Shown here: positions 36,401 to 43,906 of the stretch, piece after piece
Layout: the number at the start of each line of letters is the position of its first letter
Numbering within the stretch: position 1 is the first letter of the stretch
DNA from: an uncultured Alphaproteobacteria bacterium
GTDB lineage: Bacteria > Pseudomonadota > Alphaproteobacteria > Rs-D84
DNA length: 64,000 bases
Direction: 5' to 3'
Assembly: GCA_934272785.1 (NCBI GenBank)
Contig: CAKQSE010000001.1
Span: 62,001 to 126,000 of the forward strand
Notes under the pieces: model-generated
The model's database searches: none
What the model saw: only the letters and a program-made list of their open reading frames with translations
Told to the model about the DNA's origin: nothing
Program-made: the position numbers and the translations under genes

Positions 36401-37529
36401 CAAGGTTGCAGAATGGGATCCATATTCGAACACAATCATCGCCGAAAAAGATGGTATCGTCAGCTTTAATGACCTGGTTGAAAACGTATCTTACCAGGAA
36501 GAAGTTGATTCCATGACCGGTATCGTTTCGCGCAAGGTTATCAACTGGAAGGCGAACACCAAAAAGGCGTTACAGCCGGCAATCCGCCTGGTTGACGCAA
36601 ATGGTAACGTCATTTCCTTGGGCGGGAAAAAGATTGCAGAATATATGCTGCCGATGTATTCGGTGCTGAACGTTGCAAACGGTGCAACCGTTGTGGCGGG
36701 CGATGTTCTGGCGCGTATCCCGGTCCAGGCGAAAAAGACAGGCGATATTACCGGCGGTCTGCCACGTGTTGAAGAATTACTGGAAGTGCGCCGTCCATCC
36801 AATCCTGCGTTGCTGGCAGAAATTGACGGCACGGTCGAACTGGAAGATGCAAAGTCAAAAATCATCATCCGTATTGACCCCGAAGATGGCACAGCCCCGG
36901 TTGAATATGCGGTGCCAAAGGGAACAAATCTGTTGGTGCGCAGCGGTGATGTTGTGCGCAAGGCCGATAAATTGGTCGACGGTGACCCGGTCCCACAGGA
37001 TATTTTGCGTATCTTGGGCCAGAAAGCCTTGGCAACATTTATGGTCGAACAGATTCAACAGGTTTATCGCCTGCAGGGCGTGGTCATCAACGACAAGCAC
37101 ATTGAAATCTTGATTCGTGAAATGACACGTCGTGTGGAAATCACAAATCCGGGCGATACAGGGTTCCTGATGGGCCAGGTTGTTGATCGTGTCGATTTCG
37201 AAGAAGAAAATGCACGCGTTGCACACGATGGCGGCAAGGTGGCCGAAGCTTCTCAGGTCTTGGTCGGTTTGACCCGCGCATCACTGACATCACGTTCATT
37301 TATATCGAACGCATCGTTCCAACAGACAACCAAGGTATTGGTTGATGCGGCAATCAGCGGTGCAACCGATAAACTGGTCGGTATCAATGAAAACCTGATT
37401 GTTGGCCGTCTGATTCCAATCGGCACTGGCGCATATGTCCGCCGTGTCCGTGAAATCGCCAAGGCCGAAGAACGTGAAGAACGTTTGGCCCGCGAAGGAA
37501 ACACCCAACAACAGTTGTTGGATATCTAG
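33420..37529 (+). CDS. rpoC: DNA-directed RNA polymerase subunit beta'
   Basis: 1369 residues from ATG at 33420 with AAAGGAGC upstream. It contains the N-terminal zinc-binding Cys cluster ([20 protein letters not shown]), the [11 protein letters not shown] segment, the catalytic NADFDGDQM motif with three Asp, and the second Cys set ([12 protein letters not shown]). It forms the active centre with the beta subunit. A stem-loop follows; the usual rpsL-rpsG-fusA block is not adjacent. Confidence 0.98.
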   Translation: [1369 protein letters not shown]

Positions 37530-37532
37530 GCA

Positions 37533-37564
37533 ATATTTCCGGGGCGCGCCGCGCCCCGGAATAT
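37533..37564 (+). terminator. Stem-loop after rpoC
   Basis: CCGGGGCGCG/CGCGCCCCGG extended by ATATT/AATAT forms a very stable hairpin but lacks a T-run. It may end or stabilise the rpoBC mRNA; the next gene starts only 13 nt later, so read-through is possible. Confidence 0.55.
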
Positions 37565-37576
37565 ACTGGACGGGCA

Positions 37577-37975
37577 ATGACAGAAATACCGGCAATCTTT
37601 TGTGACATAGACGGCGTTGTGAACCAGAAATTCGCAATTGCCAACTATGACCGTTTTGGTGAGCCGAATACGAACATGATACGTATTCTGGAAACATTGG
37701 GACGGGATTTCACAATTGTGTTTATCACCGGTCGTTGGGCCATGGGCCAGGACAAGGTCCAGCGTCACATCGACAATCTGTTGCCAAATATCAAAAAGCG
37801 CGTTTTCTGCAAGCCGCACGATTATCCCGGCACAACCGCAGAATTCAAATTGGCAACAATCGTGGCACTGGAACAACAGGGATATAAATTCTATATGGGA
37901 CTGGACGATCACAGCGCGGTTATTGGCCTGATGCATAATCACGGTATGTTCGTCGCCCAGGTGATATCAGATTAA
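37577..37975 (+). CDS. Small HAD-like hydrolase
   Basis: 132 residues. It opens with IFCDIDGVVNQKF, a HAD motif I with the DxDG nucleophile pattern, followed by FITGRW (motif II) and a C-terminal DDHSAVI that could be the metal-binding motif. This resembles minimal HAD phosphatases without a cap domain. Substrate unknown. It may be expressed by read-through from rpoC. Confidence 0.7.
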   Translation: MTEIPAIFCDIDGVVNQKFAIANYDRFGEPNTNMIRILETLGRDFTIVFITGRWAMGQDKVQRHIDNLLPNIKKRVFCKPHDYPGTTAEFKLATIVALEQQGYKFYMGLDDHSAVIGLMHNHGMFVAQVISD

Positions 37976-37983
37976 AGTTTTCC

Positions 37984-38011
37984 TTGCATTTGCAATGGAT
38001 TTTAATAAAAT
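37984..38011 (+). promoter_or_regulatory. rpmF promoter
   Basis: TTGCAT and TAAAAT with a 16-nt spacer, 30 nt before the rpmF start codon. Confidence 0.55.
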
Positions 38012-38041
38012 ATCAAACTGTAAATTAAAAAGGATAGTAAA

Positions 38042-38191
38042 ATGGCAACGCCAAAAAGTAAAACAAGTAAAGCACGCACAGCACAACGTCGTTCTCATGA
38101 CGCATTGTCCATTATGCCATGCACAGTATGCAAGGCCTGTGGCGAAAAGAAACGTCCACATCACGTTTGCCCAGCGTGTGGTGCAAAATAA
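38042..38191 (+). CDS. rpmF: 50S ribosomal protein L32
   Basis: 49 residues, preceded by AAAGGA. The protein starts MATPKSKTSKARTAQRRSHD and has a zinc-ribbon with two CxxC pairs (CTVCKACG with VCPACG), as in Cys-containing L32. It precedes plsX, the very common rpmF-plsX pairing that links ribosome and lipid synthesis. Confidence 0.95.
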   Translation: MATPKSKTSKARTAQRRSHDALSIMPCTVCKACGEKKRPHHVCPACGAK

Positions 38192-38207
38192 TTATGGCAC
38201 AGAAAAT

Positions 38208-38254
38208 ATAAAAGGCAGATTTGGCGCACTGTTCTGTGCCACTCTGCTTTTTTA
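38208..38254 (+). terminator. Probable terminator between rpmF and plsX
   Basis: A GCAGA...GGCGCA / TGTGCC...CTGC stem with an internal loop is followed by six T. It may partly uncouple plsX from rpmF. Confidence 0.6.
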
Positions 38255-38270
38255 ATATGAAAAAAATACC

Positions 38271-39347
38271 ATGACAGATACGAATACGAAAAAGATAATT
38301 TCCGTTGATGCAATGGGCGGGGACAAGGGCCCCAAGGCCGTTCTGGGGGGCATGAACCAGTTTCTGTATCAAAATGGCGAGGACAAGGTTGCGTTCCGCC
38401 TGTTTGGTGATGCGGCGCGTCTGAACCGTATGTTGACCAAGTATCCGCGTGTCGCGCGTAATTGCACGGTTGTGCATGCGCCTGGGGTAATTCGTGGCAC
38501 GGACAAGGTTCGCGATGTCATCCGCCATGCCCAGGATACGTCAATGTATATGGCGATCAAGGATGTCCGCGAAGGAAACGCGTCTGCGGTGGTCAGTGCT
38601 GGTAATACCGGCATTTTGATGTCGCTGTCGAAACTGATGCTGAAAACAACCGCGGGAATTGCGCGCCCGGCAATCACGACGATGTTGCCATCGGGTGGTG
38701 GTGATTCACGCGTGGTTGTGTTGGACCTGGGCGCAAATGTCCAGTGTGATGAAACGGTTTTGTTTGATTTCTCTATTTTGGGCAGTGTCTATGCCGAGGT
38801 TATTGGTAAAATGCCACGTCCGAAATTGGGTGTGTTGAACATCGGTGCCGAAGATACCAAGGGCAACGAAACACTGCAACACCTGAACCGCGTATTGACC
38901 GAACATCGCGATGAATTGCCATACGAATACATCGGATTTGTCGAAGGAAACGACATCAGTGGCGGTAATGTCCAGGTTGTTGTGACCGACGGTTTTACCG
39001 GCAATATCGTTCTAAAAACGGTCGAAGGCACGGCAAAACTGATTAAACGCGTGCTGGTCGATAATTTCAAGAAATCGATTCTGGCGATGGTTGGGGCGTT
39101 TTTCTTGGTGCATGTATTTAAACGCCTGAAACATAAAATTGACCCACGTTCGTATGCGGGGGCGGTGTTCCTGGGACTGCAAGGATTTGCGGTTAAAACC
39201 CACGGGAACAGTGATGCGCTGGCATTTGCAAATGCGTTAAAGTATGCCACCGATTTGACCGAGGCGAACCTGAACGACACAATCGCATCACGTGCGTCGT
39301 CGGTTACAAGTATTCGTGACGAATTTAAAATCGCCGTCGAACAATAA
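38271..39347 (+). CDS. plsX: Phosphate acyltransferase PlsX
   Basis: 358 residues. It turns acyl-ACP into acyl-phosphate, the first step of the PlsX/PlsY route to phosphatidic acid. Motifs: ISVDAMGGDKGP at the N-terminus, SAGNTGILMSLS, LDLGANVQCDE and EGNDISGGNVQVVVTDGFTGNIVLK. No fabH follows, unlike many relatives; instead an intrinsic terminator and a repeat island come next. The ribosome binding site is weak. Confidence 0.95.
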   Translation: MTDTNTKKIISVDAMGGDKGPKAVLGGMNQFLYQNGEDKVAFRLFGDAARLNRMLTKYPRVARNCTVVHAPGVIRGTDKVRDVIRHAQDTSMYMAIKDVREGNASAVVSAGNTGILMSLSKLMLKTTAGIARPAITTMLPSGGGDSRVVVLDLGANVQCDETVLFDFSILGSVYAEVIGKMPRPKLGVLNIGAEDTKGNETLQHLNRVLTEHRDELPYEYIGFVEGNDISGGNVQVVVTDGFTGNIVLKTVEGTAKLIKRVLVDNFKKSILAMVGAFFLVHVFKRLKHKIDPRSYAGAVFLGLQGFAVKTHGNSDALAFANALKYATDLTEANLNDTIASRASSVTSIRDEFKIAVEQ

Positions 39348-39373
39348 AAACGCCCCATCGGGGCGGTTTTTAT
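39346..39373 (+). terminator. Intrinsic terminator after plsX
   Basis: Hairpin CGCCCC/GGGGCG with a run of T, abutting repeat island B. Confidence 0.88.
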
Positions 39374-39893
39374 TAGAGAGTAAAGTGCAGAGAGCAGAGA
39401 GCAATGTTGCGCGCCATCGGCGCGCTTGTTTTTATCGTTGCGGACTAAATTCTCCTTCGCTGGCGAAGGGGTGTCCACGCAGTGGACGGGGTAGTGGTGC
39501 GGTCCCTGCGGGGCAATGGACCCCGGCCTGGTAACCACCCACGGAATTTAACAATTCCGCGGGGCCCGGGCCGGGGTGACGACTAAAAAATAGCAAATAA
39601 CATAAATTTGAACAATGTTTGTAAATTGTGGTGCCCACCCACACAACACCGTCATACCGGCGCAGGCCGGTATCTATTGTGTTCCCTTGGCAGGTCGCAA
39701 TTGAGCGATTAGTCCCCAATAATAAAATCTGCGATTGCTCGGACACGGCTCGCGTTAGCTCGCACTGCATAGTCCCTATTCCTGCGCAGGCAGGAATAAC
39801 AAGAGTAAAAAAAGACAAGTTCCCCTCTGGCCAGAGGGGTGCCCGCAGGGCCGGGTCTCGTCATTGCTCTCTGCACTCTGCGCTCTGCTCTCT
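39374..39893. repeat. Composite repeat island B
   Basis: A 520-bp gene-free stretch between two terminators. It begins with AGAGAGCAGAGAGCAATG (39387-39404) and ends with the inverted form (39862-39894). Inside are CCCTTCGCTGGCGAAGGGG, TCCCTGCGGGGCAATGGA, GGAATTTAACAATTCC, the ATACCGGC...GCCGGTAT palindrome (39654-39673), CTCGCGTTAGCTCGCACTGC, ATTCCTGCGCAGGCAGGAAT (39779-39798) and CCCCTCTGGCCAGAGGGG. All recur in other islands. Confidence 0.85.
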
Positions 39894-39920
39894 AAAAAAC
39901 GGGGCGTTGCCCCGTTTTTT
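39894..39920 (-). terminator. Intrinsic terminator of mraZ
   Basis: ACGGGGC/GCCCCGT hairpin followed on the minus strand by a T-run, right after the mraZ stop codon; it also faces island B. Confidence 0.88.
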
Positions 39921-40370
39921 TTATTCCCCAATTTTCAGATTTGGGCGCGTGGCGCGTAAATTTTTCAGTGATTGTTCCTGGGCGGCGCGGAATGCGTCCG
40001 GATTCCAGATTTGAAAACTGTTCCCGCGACCAACGAATACGGCGCGGTCGGTAATGCCGGCGTGTTGCAACAAGTCGGCCGGAATCACAATGCGGCCCGT
40101 AACGTCAAACGCCAACTGGCGCGCATCGGCAAACAACATCGCCGACAGGTCGTCCAGCGCGTCATCAAACACACTCATTTTGTCGGTTGCGGCGGCCATC
40201 TGTTCCATGCGGGACATGGACAGTCCCTCGATACAATTGTGCGTGAACGAACGATATAAAACAACACCCGGAAATTTTTCATTGGATACCGAAGCGCGGA
40301 AAGAGGCCGGCACAGAAATACGCCCCTTGGTATCCAAACGATTTTCATAAGATGAGAGAAACAATGACAT
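39921..40370 (-). CDS. mraZ: MraZ transcriptional regulator, not linked to a dcw cluster
   Basis: 149 residues with two SpoVT/AbrB-like halves: ENRLDTKGRISVPASFR and AFDVTGRIVIPADLLQHAGI. It is normally the first gene of the division and cell-wall cluster, directly before mraW/rsmH. Here a terminator and a repeat island follow, and no dcw gene is near. Its upstream region has a good promoter and repeated TTTATGG elements, possible autoregulatory sites. AAGGAC lies before the ATG. Confidence 0.93.
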   Translation of the reverse strand: MSLFLSSYENRLDTKGRISVPASFRASVSNEKFPGVVLYRSFTHNCIEGLSMSRMEQMAAATDKMSVFDDALDDLSAMLFADARQLAFDVTGRIVIPADLLQHAGITDRAVFVGRGNSFQIWNPDAFRAAQEQSLKNLRATRPNLKIGE

Positions 40371-40373
40371 TCT

Positions 40374-40492
40374 TTATGGTCCTTGTTTTTGGGGCGTAAC
40401 GCCCGGATTCTCTTTCCGACTTCATGCGAAATGTAGCACGGGTATTTATGGTTGTCAATGACAAATTATAGTTATTTTATGGGATTTTATGG
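40374..40492. promoter_or_regulatory. TTTATGG repeats upstream of mraZ
   Basis: TTTATGG occurs near 40374, 40445, 40476 and 40486 in the plus orientation. MraZ proteins bind short direct repeats ahead of their own gene, so these could be its operator, but the motif differs from the published ones known for other bacteria. Confidence 0.35.
40430..40458 (-). promoter_or_regulatory. mraZ promoter
   Basis: Minus-strand TTGACA and TACATT with a 17-nt spacer, about 60 nt before the mraZ start codon. Confidence 0.6.
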
Positions 40493-40549
40493 TTTTGGAA
40501 ATAAAAATAAATTTTTTTCAAATAAAATTAAAATAAATCAATTTTCCGC

Positions 40550-40579
40550 TTGACCTGCGATTCGTTTTTGTTCTAAGAT
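40550..40579 (+). promoter_or_regulatory. Promoter for the 40755 gene
   Basis: TTGACC and TAAGAT with an 18-nt spacer. It implies a leader of about 165 nt, within which no other gene is evident. Confidence 0.5.
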
Positions 40580-40754
40580 GTTTGTATAGACAAGGAGAAA
40601 AGGTTTCAAAGTCCCAGAAATCCGCCAAAAACCGGAAAACTGGCAAAAACAAAAAACAACAAAAGATTTGGTTGATAAAAATGTAAATACGTATGTAAAT
40701 ACACCCGTCGACCCGATTTTTTCTTTAAAACCCAAGCAAAGGAGGGACCCACGC

Positions 40755-41090
40755 ATGCCAAAGAACATTAAAGAAATTATGATTGCCTTGAACAAAGTTT
40801 TAACGACAACTGTTTGGGTGAACGAAGATCGCCAGATTATATCCCTGGCCGATGAATTGAAAATCGGTTTGGGCAATGTGCCACGCAGTATCGAAGATTT
40901 GCCACGCACATCGCTGGTTGGTGCATATGTTTCGTTGCAAATCCGCACCGATAATTTTGATGTTGCCGCCGAAAGCATGGACACAAAAACATTGGCCTTG
41001 CGTGTCAAGGGCATGGTCTTTGCCGAAGCGAAAAAGATAATGGATGCCGCCGACGTTGCCGACAAGGGCGTCGTTGCGCGTGCCGCATAA
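40755..41090 (+). CDS. Hypothetical protein with long leader
   Basis: 111 residues from ATG at 40755, fixed by AAAGGAGGG upstream. The protein has no signal peptide or membrane helix. It begins MPKNIKEIMIALNKVLTTTV and contains IISLADELKIGLGNVPRSIE and a helical end rich in Ala. No family recognised. It stands alone, divergent from mraZ, with a hairpin-and-T terminator behind it. The strong promoter and ribosome binding site suggest high expression. Confidence 0.7.
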   Translation: MPKNIKEIMIALNKVLTTTVWVNEDRQIISLADELKIGLGNVPRSIEDLPRTSLVGAYVSLQIRTDNFDVAAESMDTKTLALRVKGMVFAEAKKIMDAADVADKGVVARAA

Positions 41091-41154
41091 CGCGCGTGTG
41101 CCGCGTGGGCACATGGCATCATAACAGTTTCTGGGTATACCAGAAGGAAGGGAG

Positions 41155-41193
41155 TAGCCACCGTCGAGTAATCGCCGGTGGTTATTTTTTTAG
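41155..41193 (+). terminator. Intrinsic terminator after the 40755 gene
   Basis: GCCACCG/CCGGTGGT stem with a loop containing AGTAATCG, followed by ATTTTTTT. Confidence 0.75.
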
Positions 41194-42053
41194 TGAGAAA
41201 GTGATAGAGTGATAAAGTGAAAAAATAAAGTTCCCCTCTGGCGGAACCACCCACGGAATTTATCAATTCCGTGGGGCCGGGGTCGGGGTGGTGCGAAGCA
41301 CCGGGGTGTCGTTTTTTCAGAGAGCAGAGTGCAGAGAGCGGAGAGCAATGTTTGTGTCCGCCGATGGCGGGCACTCTTTGTTGTCATTCCCGCGTAGGCG
41401 TGAATAGGGACTATACAGTGCGAGCGGACGCGAGCCAAACCCACGCAATCGCGGATTTATTATTGGGGACCATATTTACGTATATTGTGCAACAATGGGC
41501 GGGAGTAATTTCTTAGACCCTATTCATGCCTTTGCCCACCCACAAAATCTTGCGATTTTGTGGGGCCCAGAGCAGGAATGACAAGGGCGGTGTATTTGTG
41601 TTTATTTTATGACCATAGCTTATGTCTTGGTTGCGGCCCAAGTTCCCCTTCGCTGGCGAAGGGGTGGCCACGTAGTGGACGGGGTAGTGGTATTATAAGT
41701 CCCTGCGGGGCAATGGATACCGGCCTCCGCCGGTATGACGGGTGGTATGTGGTTAGAATCATATTTTACGAACATTGTGCAACAATGGGCGAGAGTAATT
41801 TTAAAGACCCTATTCCTGCCTGCGCAGGAATGACAATAAGGTGCGCTTCGCGCAACACCATAAACCTGGATCCTGTGGTCAAGCCACAGGATGACAATGG
41901 CGGTGTATTGGTGTTTATTTTATGAACATCGTTCAAAATTATGTTGTGAACTTTTTCGTATGTGTCATCCTGTGGCTTGACCACAGGATCCAGGTCATTA
42001 GAGTTGTCCGCCATTGGCGGACACATTCATTGCTCTATGCGCGTTGCTCTCTA
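41190..42053. repeat. Composite repeat island C
   Basis: The largest uninterrupted gene-free stretch (about 860 bp). It begins with GTGATAGAGTGATAAAGTGA units and has CAGAGAGCAGAGTGCAGAGA (41315-41334) with the inverted CATTGCTCT...GCTCTCTA near 42028-42053. It includes two related blocks with GTGCAACAATGGGCG (about 41488 and 41778), an ATACCGGCCTCCGCCGGTAT palindrome, a CATTCC/GGAATG module, a GGATCCTGTGGTCAAGCC element near 41870 and its inverted copy near 41970. No convincing coding frame was found. Confidence 0.85.
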
Positions 42054-42078
42054 ATAAAACGCCGCGTGGGGCGGCGTT
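42054..42078 (-). terminator. Intrinsic terminator of the PLD-family gene
   Basis: ACGCCGC/GCGGCGT hairpin followed on the minus strand by TTTTATTAG, directly after the stop codon. Confidence 0.85.
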
Positions 42079-43668
42079 TTATACAAACTTTTCTGGGACC
42101 AGGCGCATCATAATCTTCCACCCGCGGCGGAATATTGTTGTGTCCGGACTGTGATGATATTCGCGTGGTGCAACGTCGCCGGGGCGTTCGCCGGTCCATA
42201 CCGGGTCATCGTTTTCGTCCAGTGTCACATGCCACGATGTTTGCGCGTCGCGCAAAATCATCTCGCGCAGTTTTTTTGCAAATTCGCGGCTTTCAAATAT
42301 TGCGACGTTTTCGGTGTTAAAGTATGCGCTGCGTGGGTCCAAATTAAAACTGCCAATCCACGAGATTTTATCATCAAACACCATTGTTTTACTGTGCAGA
42401 ACCGAAAAACTGGACCGCTTGCGTTCGCGGTCGTGTTCCTGGCCGCGCAGGTTTTCCGCCGACAGCATAAATTCATACACGTCTGCCCCCGATTCAATCA
42501 GGCGTTTGCGGTATTTTTCCCACTTTGCATAGACCGTCGGCGCGTTTGTTGACGCCAGTGAATTTGTAACAATCGTCATATGGACGCCCGATTTTTCTTC
42601 GTGCATCATGTGTTCCAGTCCACCCTGGCCGGGGACAAAATACGCCGCCGAAATATACACAGAATCATCGGTTTCGCGCCACAGGTGTTGCAACGCACGC
42701 ACAATGTCGCCACGATATTCCTGCTTTTGTGCCATGGTCATTTCAACCTTGGCCGGCGGGTCGGCCAAGAATTTCCCGTGCCCCCAGCTGAAATCAAAAT
42801 TCTTTTGTTTATATTTGCGCATGGCGACCTGGATAATGGTGTTATACATGCGGGTGTCTTCGGCACTGCGTTCCTGGATTTCTTTAAATTTCTCTTCCAG
42901 TTTGCGCATGTCTTTTTTGGATTTCGCCTTGGGGAAAACGTCCGCCGGTATTGCCAGGTGGTGATTCCAGTATTCGTCAAAACTGGCAGTGGCGTATTTT
43001 GTCATGTCGCCCAGGAACAGCACGTCTGTATCAGAAAAATTCGACGCGGTTTCTGGATAGAAATAATTACTGCCCACGTTGCGTCCGCCGGTGATATAGG
43101 CGACATTGTCCACGATAAACAGTTTATTGTGCATGCGCGAATTCAGTCGGTTAAAATCCAACATAAATTGCGGATAGTATAAAACCTTGGCCCGGTTGGC
43201 GACGGTGTTGAAAACCTTGACCTCTATATTCGGGTGCTGGTTTAATAACATTACGTCAACAATGTCAGAATTTGTTCCATAGTCGTCCAGCAATATGCGC
43301 ACGCGCACCCCGCGGTCGGCGGCATTTTTTAATTCGCCAATCAAAACCTTGGACGAGAAATCGTTACTGTAAATATACGTCTGTAAATCAATGGTCTTGG
43401 TCGCCATACGTGCGAACGCGGCGCGAATTACGAACGCAGACAATCCATCGTCAATCAGTGTTGCGCCCGAAATATTGTCGCCCCGTTTTAATTCGTCAGC
43501 ATAGCATTGCGCAATCGGTGTCTGCATTGGGTCATAGTCAAAATCCGCCGCGGTGATTTTGGGCGCGTGCCCATCCAGTCGCCGATCGTGCGTGGTTGTT
43601 GGCACCGTCGTGCACCCCAGCATCGGCAGCGTCAGCAAGAACAATAAACCGCGTTTTAATTTTGACAA
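42079..43668 (-). CDS. Phospholipase D-family lipoprotein (cardiolipin synthase C-like)
   Basis: 529 residues from a TTG at 43668 with AAGGG upstream. A lipoprotein signal (LLFLLTLPMLGC) suggests attachment to the outer or inner membrane. Two HKD motifs are present: RMHNKLFIVDNVAYITGG (about 178-195) and VLHSKTMVFDDKISWIGS (about 445), giving the paired active site. The layout resembles ClsC (YmdC)-type enzymes that make cardiolipin from phosphatidylglycerol and phosphatidylethanolamine. Substrate preference is not visible. Confidence 0.88.
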   Translation of the reverse strand: MSKLKRGLLFLLTLPMLGCTTVPTTTHDRRLDGHAPKITAADFDYDPMQTPIAQCYADELKRGDNISGATLIDDGLSAFVIRAAFARMATKTIDLQTYIYSNDFSSKVLIGELKNAADRGVRVRILLDDYGTNSDIVDVMLLNQHPNIEVKVFNTVANRAKVLYYPQFMLDFNRLNSRMHNKLFIVDNVAYITGGRNVGSNYFYPETASNFSDTDVLFLGDMTKYATASFDEYWNHHLAIPADVFPKAKSKKDMRKLEEKFKEIQERSAEDTRMYNTIIQVAMRKYKQKNFDFSWGHGKFLADPPAKVEMTMAQKQEYRGDIVRALQHLWRETDDSVYISAAYFVPGQGGLEHMMHEEKSGVHMTIVTNSLASTNAPTVYAKWEKYRKRLIESGADVYEFMLSAENLRGQEHDRERKRSSFSVLHSKTMVFDDKISWIGSFNLDPRSAYFNTENVAIFESREFAKKLREMILRDAQTSWHVTLDENDDPVWTGERPGDVAPREYHHSPDTTIFRRGWKIMMRLVPEKFV

Positions 43669-43746
43669 ATTTTCACCCTTTGACGCGGATTATAGTATAA
43701 AAATTAAAAATGTTACAAGAATTTTCGCGCGCATCCGATAATAATC

Positions 43747-43775
43747 TTGTGCGATGTGTTGCCGGTGTGTATAAT
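43747..43775 (+). promoter_or_regulatory. Promoter upstream of the Cys-rich protein gene
   Basis: TTGTGC and TATAAT with a 17-nt spacer. A 30-codon frame starts 8 nt after the -10 box, and the main gene starts about 125 nt downstream. Confidence 0.6.
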
Positions 43776-43783
43776 GTAAAAAA

Positions 43784-43876
43784 ATGAGAGAGCGCACGTC
43801 CACCACATCAAAAACAACAAAGAAATTTGAAACCTGTCGCGCTTTTTTATTTGTATGGCGGGGGAAAATATGGTAA
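43784..43876 (+). CDS. Possible 30-residue leader peptide
   Basis: An ATG frame of 30 codons (MRERTSTTSKTTKKFETCRA, then a hydrophobic and basic end) begins 8 nt after a TATAAT box and ends 30 nt before the Cys-rich protein gene. Thr and Lys codons are frequent. No Shine-Dalgarno site. It may be a leader peptide or a chance frame. Confidence 0.3.
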   Translation: MRERTSTTSKTTKKFETCRAFLFVWRGKIW

Positions 43877-43906
43877 AATCTGAACAATAGGAAGGAATAT
43901 TTCGCC

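Noticed and set aside
39432..39818. Minus-strand frame of 128 codons in repeat island B
   Set aside because: Encoded entirely by palindromic repeat modules and not conserved in frame between islands.
41560..41925. Plus-strand frame of 121 codons in repeat island C
   Set aside because: Its translation is made of repeat modules that also appear in other frames elsewhere; no start signal. Treated as non-coding.
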